Positions 1-8,292 are shown, counted from the first letter of the stretch. The stretch: DNA of 61,553 bases from an uncultured Clostridia bacterium (GCA_944382885.1 CALWNT010000079.1:1-61553); one strand, 5' to 3'. The notes: generated from the sequence alone by a model not told the origin. Translations and numbers: made by a program.

Positions 1-2
1 CG

Positions 3-146
3 ATTGAAAGCGGAATGCAGCCGAAAGTGCTGCAAAAGCTGCTGGGACACGCCAGCATTAAAACCACAATGGATCGGTATGTCCATGTGACCGATGAAAC
101 GCTGGATCAGGCGGTCAAGCAATTTCAGATCAGCAGCGTATGTTGA
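3..146 (+). CDS. Tyrosine recombinase (integrase), C-terminal end only
   Basis: Reading frame open from the window edge to a TGA at 144-146; only the last 47 residues are present. They contain the conserved end of the phage-integrase fold: LLGHAS (residues 14-19 of the fragment), holding the second active-site His, then a Thr-Thr and RYVHVT, whose Tyr is the expected nucleophile. Family knowledge: these enzymes integrate and excise prophages, ICEs and transposons, and the gene normally sits at one end of its element. Because it points out of the left edge and no other mobility gene follows, I infer the element lies mainly to the left and ends shortly after this gene. Confident for family; the type of element cannot be told. 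Confidence 0.85.
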   Translation: MESGMQPKVLQKLLGHASIKTTMDRYVHVTDETLDQAVKQFQISSVC

Positions 147-386
147 TATAACTTCATACAAGTCGATGCGCAAATGGCGTAAAAATGGCGTAGCCGCCAA
201 AACGCCAAAGTGCGAAAAACCCTTGTAAATACAGCATTTTTTAAGGAGATGTAGAGAACTATGAAATTAGGAATCGTTGTTTTAGCTAACATGTGGTTGG
301 GTTTTATATGACAATTAAGAACGAGAAGATATTTTTATTCTCGCGGGTCAAATGAATCGAACTAACCTGAAAAGTGAGGGGTAACA
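147..386. other. Gene-free stretch after the integrase; possible element end
   Basis: No convincing gene. Short repeated blocks built on ATGGCGTA and CGCCAAA occur at about 172-215 in direct and inverted orientation, as is common for recombinase arm sites. An AAGGAG (242-247) precedes a 16-codon frame at 261-311 (MKLGIVVLAN...), which looks like a leader or the stub of an interrupted gene rather than a functional protein. A core attachment site cannot be proved from one end. Confidence 0.3.
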
Positions 387-848
387 TTGAGCTATGTAGA
401 GCAACTGCGCAAAAAAATTGGTCATGATGAATATATCGGTGTTGGTGCTGGCGTATTTATTTACAAAAACAGAAGCGTATTGTTGCAAAAAAGAAAAGAT
501 AACGGCTGCTGGTCTATGCACGCAGGCGGTTTGGAATTAGGGGAGACAGTCGAGGAAGCGGCAAAAAGAGAATTGTTTGAAGAAACTGGATTGACCGCAA
601 ATACGCTTTGTTTATTAGGCGTATTTTCAGGTGAGGAGATGCGTTATACCTATCCGAATGGTGATAAGGTTAGTATCGTACAAATTATTTACACTTGTAA
701 TGATTTTTCAGGAGATATCACTTGCGAACAAGAAGAAGTATCCGAATTGAAATGGTTTGATATCAACGAAATACCAGATAATATAAGCCCACCCGACAAA
801 AAGGCATTTCATTCTTTTATTGATTTTATGAGTCGTAAATCTAATTAA
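387..848 (+). CDS. Nudix hydrolase
   Basis: 153 residues, full length for a small Nudix enzyme. The Nudix box is complete at residues 47-69: GGLELGE, then REL.EETGL, matching G-x5-E-x7-R-E-U-x-E-E-x-G-U; the Glu pair binds the metal. The preceding strand (VGAGVFI) and following WFDINEIP are typical of ADP-ribose/nucleotide hydrolases. Starts with TTG, placed by GTGAGGGG seven or so bases upstream. Such enzymes cleave a nucleoside diphosphate linked to another moiety; the substrate cannot be read from sequence. Stands alone between the integrase end and a kinase-like gene, so it may be accessory cargo. Confidence 0.85.
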   Translation: MSYVEQLRKKIGHDEYIGVGAGVFIYKNRSVLLQKRKDNGCWSMHAGGLELGETVEEAAKRELFEETGLTANTLCLLGVFSGEEMRYTYPNGDKVSIVQIIYTCNDFSGDITCEQEEVSELKWFDINEIPDNISPPDKKAFHSFIDFMSRKSN

Positions 849-974
849 ATTATTTAAGAGATTGCGCAATTTTTACGTTAATATGTAATGGCAGTCGTCT
901 AAATCGTTTGTTTTCCCGATGTCGAAAGAAGTCGATTGTTGTTTGGATGCTTGAATAGGTTAAGGAGAACATAT

Positions 975-1892
975 ATGGTCACTCAAAATCTCGATGGTAT
1001 TTCTTTTCAAATGAAAGAAGCGCACGATTTCTCTTTTTTAAGTAAATATGGGCGGGTATTCTGTGCGTTTGATCAAAATGATTCCGGCAATATTAGTTTT
1101 GGGGTAAGTAACTCAACTGCCAAATATTTTATTAAAGTTGCCGGTGCAAAGACGGCACATGCATGCATCAGTACAGAACAAGCCGTTCAAATGCTAAAAG
1201 CGGCCATCCCGCTGTATACAGATTTGTCACATCCTCATCTGATTCAACTGCATGAATATTTTGACTATAAAGATTTGTGCGTTGCCGTTTTCAAGTGGGC
1301 GGAAGGAGATTGTCTCTTCGACCATTGGAATTTTGAAAGGTATGCAAAACACAATGGGATATCGCCTTGGAAACGCTTTAAAGAGCTGCCATATGAAAAA
1401 AGGCTAAAAGCGATTGACTCTATTTTTGACTTTCTGGTTTTTGCTGAGTCTAAAAATTATGTAGCGGTAGACTTCTATGACGGCAGCATTATGTATGATT
1501 TCCAACGGGAGATTGTGACGATCTGCGATATTGACCTTTTCCGAAAAAAGCCTGTGGTCAATGACATGGGTGAAAGTTTTTGGGGGACGAAGCGGATGAA
1601 AGCGCCTGAGGAGTATCTGTTAGGAGCGGATATTGACACGGTAACCAACGTATTTACACTGGGGGCGCTGTTGTTTCATTTCTTCGGCAGCTACACCGGC
1701 GAGGAAATTGCTGAAATGCGTCAGAAGCAGGCGTTTTTTCCATGCAGATACGAAACCTGGGAATTGGATGAAAGCTTATATAAAACTGTGTTAAAAGCCG
1801 TCTGTTCCGATCGGTCAGGCAGATATGATTCCATAGCGGCTTTTTATGAAACGTGGCGAACCAACCTTGCTGTCGCCGGATTCTGTACTTAA
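975..1892 (+). CDS. Protein-kinase-like protein
   Basis: 305 residues from an ATG with AAGGAG seven bases upstream; an in-frame TTG at 936 has no ribosome site. The pattern follows the eukaryote-like kinase fold: an IKVAG strand with the putative ATP-binding Lys near residue 55, a hinge-like FKWAEGD, a degenerate catalytic loop VAVDFYDGSIMYD in place of HRD...N, and CDIDLF in the DFG position, then a C-lobe with WGTKRMKAPEE resembling the activation/APE segment. Catalytic Asp and metal-binding Asp appear to be present, but the loop is atypical, so it may be a kinase of unusual class or a pseudokinase. Cytoplasmic, no membrane segment. Followed by its own terminator; no operon partner. Confidence 0.7.
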   Translation: MVTQNLDGISFQMKEAHDFSFLSKYGRVFCAFDQNDSGNISFGVSNSTAKYFIKVAGAKTAHACISTEQAVQMLKAAIPLYTDLSHPHLIQLHEYFDYKDLCVAVFKWAEGDCLFDHWNFERYAKHNGISPWKRFKELPYEKRLKAIDSIFDFLVFAESKNYVAVDFYDGSIMYDFQREIVTICDIDLFRKKPVVNDMGESFWGTKRMKAPEEYLLGADIDTVTNVFTLGALLFHFFGSYTGEEIAEMRQKQAFFPCRYETWELDESLYKTVLKAVCSDRSGRYDSIAAFYETWRTNLAVAGFCT

Positions 1893-1904
1893 CATATAAA
1901 TCAT

Positions 1905-1945
1905 AAATCAGGTCATGCCGGAGAGGGTGTGACCTGATTTTTGTC
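1905..1945 (+). terminator. Rho-independent terminator after the kinase-like gene
   Basis: Perfect 11-bp inverted repeat AAATCAGGTCA (1905-1915) / TGACCTGATTT (1930-1940), continuing into a T-rich stretch. Confidence 0.8.
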
Positions 1946-2034
1946 TATTTTGCCTTTCAAATGGACGAATGGGGGCAGTTGGATTAAGAAATACGCCAAT
2001 TTATCCGTTCGTCCCTAATTTTTGTCGTTTTTTC

Positions 2035-2063
2035 TTGCTTTTGCATCTGATATGTATTAAAAT
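2035..2063 (+). promoter_or_regulatory. Probable sigma-A promoter for the purine permease
   Basis: TTGCTT (2035-2040), 17-base spacer, TAAAAT (2058-2063). Predicts a start near 2070 and a 5' leader of about 95 bases. Confidence 0.5.
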
Positions 2064-2069
2064 AAGGAA

Positions 2070-2163
2070 GAAGTTGTTCCCCGTATTTAGTGCGTGGGGC
2101 ACAGGTTTGTTTCATAGAGGGGACCTGCCGCTTAAGCGGCAAAATCAAAAGGAAGGTGAAATT
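2070..2163 (+). promoter_or_regulatory. Structured leader of the purine permease, class unknown
   Basis: Contains CAGGT (2102-2106) pairing with ACCTG (2123-2127), immediately followed by a perfect 14-base palindrome GCCGCTTAAGCGGC (2127-2140), then the ribosome site GGAAGG. NCS2 permease genes are often controlled by purine riboswitches, but the purine aptamer core is not seen here. Could be an unclassified aptamer or only an mRNA-stabilising structure. Confidence 0.35.
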
Positions 2164-3519
2164 ATGGAGAGTTTTTTTAAACTCAAGGAAAACGGGACTA
2201 CGGCAGGGAGAGAGGTAGTTGCTGGTTTAACCACGTTTTTTGCAATGGCCTACATTATTGCCGTAAACCCGACTCTGCTGAGCGATTCCGGCATGGAATG
2301 GGGCGCGGTTTTTCTGGCTACCATCATTTCGGCCGTGATCGGTACATTGATTATGGGTTTGGTTGCCAACGTTCCATACGCTCAGGCGCCTGGAATGGGA
2401 CTCAATGCATTTTTCGTTTATACGGTTTGCTTTGGATTGGGCTTTACCTGGCAGCAGGCGTTGTCTATGGTATTTATCTGCGGCTTGATCAATATTTTTA
2501 TTACGGTTACCAAAATCCGGAAATATATCATCAAGTCTATTCCTCGCAGCCTTCAGAATGCAATCGGCGGCGGTATCGGTATCTTTGTGGCCTATATTGG
2601 GTTGCTGAATGTAGGCATTATTAGCTTTGATTCCGGCGTTCCTGCTTTGGCTACATTAAATCAGGCTTCTTTCTGGCTGTTCCTGATTGGTTTGGCACTG
2701 ACCATTATTCTGTTGGTATGTAAGGTAAAGGGTGCGATTTTAATTGGGATTGTTGTGACTGCGCTGCTGGGTATCCCAATGGGCGTTACAGTCACAACGG
2801 AAACTGTTAGCTTTACAGAAGCTTGCCGTCAGCTGCCAACCACGTTCGGCGCTATTTTTACCAGTGAAGGATTAGGTTCCCTGTTCTCCGATACTGCGAA
2901 AATACCGCTGGTATTGGTTACGATTTTCTCCTTTAGTATTTCCGATACCTTTGACACCATCGGTACCTTTATTGGTACAGGACGGCGTACCGGCATCTTC
3001 AGTGATGAGGATGAGCACGCAATGGAAACAACTCCTGGTTTCAAGTCCAAAATGGATAAAGCGCTGTTTGCTGACGCAACAGCTACTTCTATCGGTGCGA
3101 TCTTCGGTACCTCCAATACCACAACCTATGTAGAGAGTGCAGCAGGTATCGGTGCTGGCGGACGGACGGGCCTTACCAGTGTAGTGGTTGCGATTTGCTT
3201 TATCATCAGTGCATTTCTGGCTACTTTTGTCAGCGCTATCCCCTTTGCGGCAACGGCTCCTGCATTGGTGGTTGTAGGTATCATGATGCTGTCAGCTTTT
3301 AAAGAAATTAAATGGGACGATTTTGACGAAGCGGTTCCAGCCTTCTTTGCCGGTATTTTTATGGCGATTTGCTACAGCATTTCTTACGGTATTGCGGCAG
3401 GGTTTATTTTCTACTGCATTACCAAGATCTGTAAAAAACAGGCGAAAGAAATCCATCCGATCCTTTGGGTGGTAACGATTTTGTTTATTTTGAATTTTGT
3501 GCTGCTGGCGCTTATTTAG
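2164..3519 (+). CDS. NCS2-family purine permease (AzgA/PbuG-like)
   Basis: 451 residues from the ATG at 2164, directly after GGAAGGTGAAATT. The open frame runs 65 codons further upstream, but that part overlaps the leader and lacks a ribosome site. About a dozen membrane segments. Hallmarks of the AzgA-type guanine/hypoxanthine/adenine branch: the N-terminal FFAMAYIIAVNP, the substrate helix AQAPGMGLNAFF, and SDTFDTIGTFIGT near residue 260. It imports a nucleobase with H+. Stand-alone gene with its own promoter and terminator. An adenine deaminase lies 29 kb away and is not linked. Exact base specificity is not resolvable. Confidence 0.9.
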   Translation: MESFFKLKENGTTAGREVVAGLTTFFAMAYIIAVNPTLLSDSGMEWGAVFLATIISAVIGTLIMGLVANVPYAQAPGMGLNAFFVYTVCFGLGFTWQQALSMVFICGLINIFITVTKIRKYIIKSIPRSLQNAIGGGIGIFVAYIGLLNVGIISFDSGVPALATLNQASFWLFLIGLALTIILLVCKVKGAILIGIVVTALLGIPMGVTVTTETVSFTEACRQLPTTFGAIFTSEGLGSLFSDTAKIPLVLVTIFSFSISDTFDTIGTFIGTGRRTGIFSDEDEHAMETTPGFKSKMDKALFADATATSIGAIFGTSNTTTYVESAAGIGAGGRTGLTSVVVAICFIISAFLATFVSAIPFAATAPALVVVGIMMLSAFKEIKWDDFDEAVPAFFAGIFMAICYSISYGIAAGFIFYCITKICKKQAKEIHPILWVVTILFILNFVLLALI

Positions 3520-3531
3520 CAGCATGTATAG

Positions 3532-3562
3532 ATACGCCCGGCATTTGCCGGGCGTATTTTTT
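3532..3562 (+). terminator. Strong terminator after the purine permease
   Basis: ATACGCCCGGCA (3532-3543) / TGCCGGGCGTAT (3546-3557) with a two-base loop core and a run of T to 3562. Confidence 0.9.
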
Positions 3563-3673
3563 CGGTAACTTTTGAAGGAAAAGAAAATAATAGTTTGATT
3601 TTGAAGGGATATTTCGAAAATTCCCTTAGCTTTTGTACTTAAAGATTTACCATTTTTATGTCAAAAAAACATA

Positions 3674-3702
3674 TTGACAGCTCTATCAAAGTTTTTTAAA
3701 AT
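3674..3702 (+). promoter_or_regulatory. Sigma-A promoter for the pyrophosphatase leader
   Basis: Consensus TTGACA (3674-3679), 17-base spacer, TAAAAT (3697-3702). Transcription should start near 3709, giving a leader of about 240 bases before the coding start. Confidence 0.75.
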
Positions 3703-3708
3703 AATGCT

Positions 3709-3880
3709 GGTGGAATAAGTGGTGGAGTCTGTCATAGGGTGCTGAAACACTCTATTTATTCCTGATTTTGTGTAGTGCGAAGTGTATTCTGGTTTCCTTT
3801 ACGGCGGAGGAACGGAAAAGCTTGTTCTATATAAAAGCTTAGGGCAGAACTCTGATGGGGGTTCTGCCCTTTCTTTTTGT
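3709..3880 (+). ncRNA. Structured leader RNA with intrinsic terminator upstream of hppA
   Basis: Between the promoter and the gene the transcript can fold into GGAATAA (3712-3718) / TTATTCC (3756-3762) enclosing AGGGTG/CACTCT, a second arm built on GTTTCCT and AGGAAC (about 3791-3812), a possible AAGCTT/AAGCTT pairing, and finally a terminator, GGGCAGAAC / GTTCTGCCC (3842-3869), followed by TTTCTTTTTG. A terminator between promoter and start codon is the layout of a riboswitch or attenuator; a free-standing small RNA is the alternative. It does not match the aptamer cores I can recall (purine, glycine, SAM, c-di-GMP, yybP-ykoY, T-box). Confidence 0.55.
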
Positions 3881-3952
3881 GAAGGAGCAAAAGCATACTG
3901 ACAAAACCGGAATCCTCCCCGTTTTTTCATACAGAAAGGAATGGTATATTTT

Positions 3953-6040
3953 ATGGACAATCAACTTTCACTTTTTTACGGCCTGTCCATTTTGGTTGCG
4001 GCGCTTGCCTTCGCCTTTGCCGCTTACCTGTATTTATGGGTCAAAAAACAGGAAACCGTAAACGTCAAGATAGGGGAAGTTTCGACCCTGATTAAAGAGG
4101 GAGCGAACACCTTTATGCGCAGGGAATATGGTGTGCTTGCAAAGTTTGCTGCTGTTGCTGCGGTCATCATTTTGATTCTTCTGCCATCTCCTATCTGGCA
4201 GGGAAACATCTTAGACAATGTTGCTATGGCCATTGCCTACTTGGCTGGTACAGTACTTTCTGCAATTGCCGGTAAAATCGGTATTCTGGTGGCCACCCTT
4301 TCCAATGGGCGTTCTGCGGAAGCTGCCCAGAAAGGGATTAAGCCGGCATTTCTGATCGGCTTCCGCGGCGGTGCTGTTATGGGGCTTTTAGTTGTGGGAT
4401 GCTCTCTGCTGGGTGTTGCGGCAGTTTTAATGGTAACCGGAAATGCCTCTATTTTACTGGGCTTCTCCTTTGGGGCGAGCTCACTGGCATTGTTTGCTAA
4501 AGCTGGCGGCGGTATTTTCACCAAAACCGCAGATGTGTCCGCCGACCTGACCGGTAAAGTAGAACTGGGAATCCCGGAAGATGACCCGCGTAACCCTGCC
4601 GTAATTGCCGACAATGTGGGCGACAATGTGGGCGACGTAGCTGGCATGGGCGCTGACCTGTTTGACTCTAACGTGGCGGCTATGGCGTCTGCTTTGGTAA
4701 TTGCCCAATCTCTGTCGGGTGGAGCCTACTCTAATATTTCGATGGTGTTCTGTTATGGGATTTTGGGACTTTTGGCCTCGATTATCGGTATCGCCACCGC
4801 TCGAATCGGTAAAAACGGAAATCCGACCCGTGCGCTGAATTCTTCTACTTATGTGACAACCGGGGTGTTCCTGGTATTAACTGCTATTGCGACGGCAATA
4901 TTTGAAGGCTTTTCCTGGCGGATCTGGGGTGCTTCTGCCACCGGTTTGCTGGTCGGCGTAATTATTGGTATTACTACTGACTACTTTACAGACGACACGA
5001 AACCCATTGTTCGTAAAGTGGCACATGCTTCCGGCAGTGGACCGGCCTTTACAGTTTTGTCTGGTGTGGCTTACGGATTTATTTCTGCCCTGCCAGCTAT
5101 GGTAGGAATTGCCGTTTCCGCATTGGTGGCTTATCAGCTTTGCGCTCCGATGGGAGATGGCTATGCCATTTTCGGTATTTCAATGGCGGCGGTTGGAATG
5201 CTTTCGATCGTTGGTATGATTATCTCTAATGACGCTTATGGTCCAATTGTAGACAATGCTCGCGGCCTTGCTGAGATGGGAGGCCTGGGAGAAGAAACCA
5301 TCCGTACCGCCGACGAGCTGGACAGCGCAGGCAACACGGTAAAAGCTGTGACAAAAGGTTTTTCCATTGGCGCAGCTGGCTTGACTGTTATTTCTCTCTT
5401 GGGCGCATTTATGTCTGAGGTGAATGACGCATTAGTTGCGGCTGGAAAGGAAGTCATTACCGGATTTGATATTATGTCTCCTACCGTATTTTTCGGTGTC
5501 CTGATTGGGGCTGCTATTCCGGCGGTCTTTTCAGCAATGTTGATTCTCGGCGTTGACAAAAACGCACAGCGGATGGTCGCTGAAATTCATCGGCAGTTTA
5601 ATTCCATTGCAGGCTTGCGGGAAGGAAAACCGGGTGTGAAGCCGGATTATAGCAAATGTATTGATATCGCAACCAGCGGCGCCTTGAGAGAACTGATCCC
5701 TGCTGGCTTGATGAGTATCATCGCAACTGTGATTGTTGGCTTTATTGGGGGACCTTTGGCAATTGGCGGTTTCCTGTTGGGCAACATTGTCAGCGGTTTG
5801 CTTCTCGCACTGTTTATGTCCAATGCCGGAGGCTTGTGGGACAACTCGAAAAAATACATTGAGTCCGGTGAAGAGGGCGGAAAGGGAAGCGATGCCCATA
5901 AGGCTGCGGTAATTGGGGATACAGTTGGGGACCCCTTTAAGGATACTGCTGGACCTTCCATCAACACACAGATTACGGTAGTTTCCTTGGTGTCTTCACT
6001 GCTTTCTGCGGTATTTGTAGCGTTTTCTCTTTTCGGCTGA
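3953..6040 (+). CDS. hppA: Membrane-bound proton-pumping pyrophosphatase
   Basis: 695 residues, about 16 membrane segments, full length. It hydrolyses cytoplasmic pyrophosphate and pumps an ion outward. The catalytic core is intact: a DVSADLTGKVE loop, DNVGDNVGDVAGMGADLFDS with its metal-binding Asp residues, and DTVGDPFKDTAGPS near the C-terminus. The segment GNTVKA places Lys464 where K+-dependent and Na+-pumping members carry Ala (family knowledge), so a K+-independent H+ pump is the better reading. An ATG at 3941 directly abuts the AAAGGA, so 3953 with 12-base spacing is preferred. Expression is probably controlled by the upstream leader and its terminator. Confidence 0.95.
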   Translation: MDNQLSLFYGLSILVAALAFAFAAYLYLWVKKQETVNVKIGEVSTLIKEGANTFMRREYGVLAKFAAVAAVIILILLPSPIWQGNILDNVAMAIAYLAGTVLSAIAGKIGILVATLSNGRSAEAAQKGIKPAFLIGFRGGAVMGLLVVGCSLLGVAAVLMVTGNASILLGFSFGASSLALFAKAGGGIFTKTADVSADLTGKVELGIPEDDPRNPAVIADNVGDNVGDVAGMGADLFDSNVAAMASALVIAQSLSGGAYSNISMVFCYGILGLLASIIGIATARIGKNGNPTRALNSSTYVTTGVFLVLTAIATAIFEGFSWRIWGASATGLLVGVIIGITTDYFTDDTKPIVRKVAHASGSGPAFTVLSGVAYGFISALPAMVGIAVSALVAYQLCAPMGDGYAIFGISMAAVGMLSIVGMIISNDAYGPIVDNARGLAEMGGLGEETIRTADELDSAGNTVKAVTKGFSIGAAGLTVISLLGAFMSEVNDALVAAGKEVITGFDIMSPTVFFGVLIGAAIPAVFSAMLILGVDKNAQRMVAEIHRQFNSIAGLREGKPGVKPDYSKCIDIATSGALRELIPAGLMSIIATVIVGFIGGPLAIGGFLLGNIVSGLLLALFMSNAGGLWDNSKKYIESGEEGGKGSDAHKAAVIGDTVGDPFKDTAGPSINTQITVVSLVSSLLSAVFVAFSLFG

Positions 6041-6130
6041 TTCGAATTGCTGGAAGATAGGTCGGATGCCTGAAAATCGCCGGTTGAATGCATCTTTTGC
6101 TGTTTCAGGCTTCTGATAAACTTACACATA

Positions 6131-6168
6131 AAAACACACAGCGTTTTTTGAACGGCTGTGTGTTTTTT
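6131..6168 (+). terminator. Terminator after hppA
   Basis: AAAACACACAGC (6131-6142) / GCTGTGTGTTTT (6155-6166) followed by T residues. Confidence 0.9.
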
Positions 6169-6280
6169 GCTGTTGCTTGAGAAGCTTTGACATTCGGTGA
6201 TTTTTGTTATATAGTGATTCTAACTTTTTCACGGAGAATCAGAGAGAAATGGGGAGTGCTTTTCAAGGAGGCGTACATAG

Positions 6281-6612
6281 ATGGGATATCGTTATATTGA
6301 TATGGATACCTATAATAGGAAACAACATTTTTCGTATTTTAACAGGTTGGCTTACCCTTTTTCCTCACATTTTGTTATTGTGTTTCCAAAGCGGCAAACG
6401 CCGTTCCAGAGCTCAGACAAAGGATCGTGGACGGTCGGATTATCGAATATGACCGCTGTAAAACGTCCCATACTCTGGCGTTGGAAGATGGAACTTATTG
6501 CTATTGTACCTTAAAAGATGAACTGCCTTTGAAGGAGTATTTAGCGGCAGCCTATCAACGTGCCTGCCGGGTAGCGGCTTTCTGTACAGGGGCAGACCGT
6601 TTTAAAGGCTGA
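6281..6612 (+). pseudogene. Decayed chloramphenicol acetyltransferase (CAT family)
   Basis: A good ribosome site (AAGGAGG, 6265-6271) precedes an ATG whose frame encodes GYRYIDMDTYNRKQHFSYF, the N-terminal signature of the CAT trimer family. After about residue 27 the homology jumps, without the intervening 25 or so residues, into another frame from about 6361: FLTFCYCVSKAANAVPELRQ and then RIVDGRIIEYDRC. That frame runs to a stop at 6612 but loses family features after AAYQRACR, so the C-terminal half with the catalytic HHxxxDG motif is missing. Two deletions, one causing a frameshift, leave about half the usual 210 residues. No acetyltransferase activity is possible. The family includes xenobiotic and streptogramin-type relatives, so calling it a true chloramphenicol gene would go too far. 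Confidence 0.75.
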
Positions 6613-6879
6613 TGCTTGTGTATTTAGATTGAGACTAATAAAAAAATAGCAATAGATTTCGGCGGCGAATCAGTTTGCCGTCGTTTTTTGTTCCTCTTTC
6701 GGAATGTTGTTTGAGTAAAGCGGCGATTTTTTACAAAAGTATCTGAGAGTGGAGGGCTGTCGATTCTGGAAGGAAAAATTTATGAGAAATCTCTATGCGC
6801 AATAGGTAAAAATATCGGAAGAATATTTAGATATAATTTACAAGAATAAAGTTTTTGAAAAAGATATTTTACGACTTTA
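6613..6879. other. Gene-free stretch before the sugar regulator
   Basis: About 270 bases. A weak hairpin around 6657-6680 (GGCGGCGAATCAGTTTGCCGTC, a stem of GGC-type pairs) followed by GTTTTTTG could be a terminator. Otherwise AT-rich with nothing recognisable. Confidence 0.3.
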
Positions 6880-6920
6880 TAGACATAATATGACTGAAAT
6901 GTTATAATCAATATAACTAT
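6880..6920 (+). promoter_or_regulatory. Promoter and possible operator of the GntR/LacI-type regulator
   Basis: TAGACA (6880-6885), 17-base spacer, TATAAT (6903-6908). Just past the -10 lies AATATAACTAT (6910-6920), which recurs as AATATAACCAT at the same relative place in the ABC-transporter promoter (8282-8292). A shared operator bound by the regulator is plausible. Confidence 0.5.
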
Positions 6921-6964
6921 CAATGATATATTCATCGCCGGATAAGGACGGAGGGTGATTGATT

Positions 6965-8095
6965 TTGAAGAAGAAGTCGCTTTATGAAGTCATATATGAC
7001 GATCTGCTGGAGCAGATTAAGCAGGGGAAATATACACAGGGGAGTAAGCTTCCTTCTGAAAAAGAGTTGGCCGATTCTTACCAGGTGAGCCGTATTACCA
7101 GCAAACGGGCGTTAGAACAGTTGGCGGAAGAAGATTTTATTGTGCGGATGCCCGGAAAAGGATCTTTTGTGAAAGAAGAGGCAGTGTCAAAAGAACAGAG
7201 ACAGGATATGTCGGAGCAAGAGGTTCTTTTAGACGTCCAGCGGCCACAGTTAGTAGGCGTTATTATGGAGGGCTTTGCCGAGAGTTTTGGGACAAAGCTG
7301 GTTTTGGGGATGGAAGAGGAATTCAGGCAGTATGGATATAATATGATTTTCCGTTGTTCTCAAGGAAATCAGAAAGAGGAAGAAGCGGCAATCAATGATT
7401 TGCTTTCCCTCAATGTTTTGGGGCTGATTATTATGTGTGCTCACGATGAAAATTACAGCCCGAAAATATTGGAGTTGGCAGTCAGTGGGTTTCCAATGAT
7501 TCTGCTGGATAGACAGATGAAGGGAATCCCGCTGTCTTTTGCAGGAATCAATAACCATGACGCGGCCAGAGATCTGACGGATTATCTGTTTGAAAAGGGA
7601 CATAGAAAGATTGCGTTTGTCTCCAGTGCGGCAATGGATACGCCCACGATCGCAGACAGGTTCAGCGGTTACATAGACAGCAATTTAGCGCATGGAATTA
7701 TTACCAACGGATCTTTGTGGATGACGAATCTTCGAGCAACCATCCCCAATGTCCAGGCGGACGAGAAGATTGTGGAAGAGGATCTCTTGAAAATGAAGCG
7801 CTTTTTGTTAGAGCATACAGAGGTGACCGCTTTTTTGGCTGTGGAATATGAGATCGCCAAAATGTTGAAAAAAGCGTTGGAAGATGTGTATGGAGAAAAG
7901 GCCGCTTCCAGACAGATTGTTTGCTTTGACGGGCCGGACAACGTTGTCCACGATTTTGAGTTTACCCACGTTCGTCAGGATGAGCTCAAAATTGGAAAAA
8001 CCGCCGCGGATATGCTGTTTGATGCGATTTCCGGGCATCGTGATATTCGGTGTAATTACCTGCCTTATGAAATTGTAATTGGTTATAATGACTGA
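6965..8095 (+). CDS. GntR-type transcriptional regulator with LacI-like sugar-binding domain (AraR type)
   Basis: 376 residues. Residues about 3-70 form a GntR winged helix (LYEVIYDDLLEQI, then LPSEKELADSYQVSR and GKGSFV). Residues about 95-375 match the periplasmic-binding-protein-like effector domain of LacI/AraR (VGVIMEGF, VSGFPMILLDRQ, FEKGHRKIAFVSS). TTG start: GGAGGG at 6950-6955 is nine bases from the TTG at 6965 but only three from the TTG at 6959, so 6965 is preferred. It precedes the sugar importer in the same direction and is the obvious local regulator of the glycan locus, probably releasing DNA on binding an oligosaccharide. The effector is unknown. Confidence 0.9.
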   Translation: MKKKSLYEVIYDDLLEQIKQGKYTQGSKLPSEKELADSYQVSRITSKRALEQLAEEDFIVRMPGKGSFVKEEAVSKEQRQDMSEQEVLLDVQRPQLVGVIMEGFAESFGTKLVLGMEEEFRQYGYNMIFRCSQGNQKEEEAAINDLLSLNVLGLIIMCAHDENYSPKILELAVSGFPMILLDRQMKGIPLSFAGINNHDAARDLTDYLFEKGHRKIAFVSSAAMDTPTIADRFSGYIDSNLAHGIITNGSLWMTNLRATIPNVQADEKIVEEDLLKMKRFLLEHTEVTAFLAVEYEIAKMLKKALEDVYGEKAASRQIVCFDGPDNVVHDFEFTHVRQDELKIGKTAADMLFDAISGHRDIRCNYLPYEIVIGYND

Positions 8096-8255
8096 TATAA
8101 ATGATATAGACAATTCGATCAAAAGATTGTGATAAATTTGCGTTGTTTTTGAGTTTTTAACAACTCTTTAAACAATTTTTAGATAAAAAACCTAAAAAAA
8201 TAAACAAAATAATTTTGATTGTACAGAAAACAATAAAAAAATTTGTGAAAAAGTA

Positions 8256-8292
8256 TTGACATATTATGAAGTGGCATATATAATATAACCAT
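8256..8292 (+). promoter_or_regulatory. Consensus promoter of the sugar ABC transporter with putative operator
   Basis: Perfect TTGACA (8256-8261), 17-base spacer, perfect TATAAT (8279-8284). AATATAACCAT (8282-8292) overlaps the -10 and the start region. Such a strong promoter needs repression, consistent with the GntR/LacI-type regulator just upstream. Confidence 0.75.

Noticed and set aside
2070..2163. Purine riboswitch before the NCS2 permease
   Set aside because: Expected from the gene but the conserved core and loop-loop elements are absent; left as an unclassified leader.
3855..4061. 68-codon plus-strand frame across the hppA start
   Set aside because: Overlaps the terminator and the real hppA start in another frame; no conserved features.
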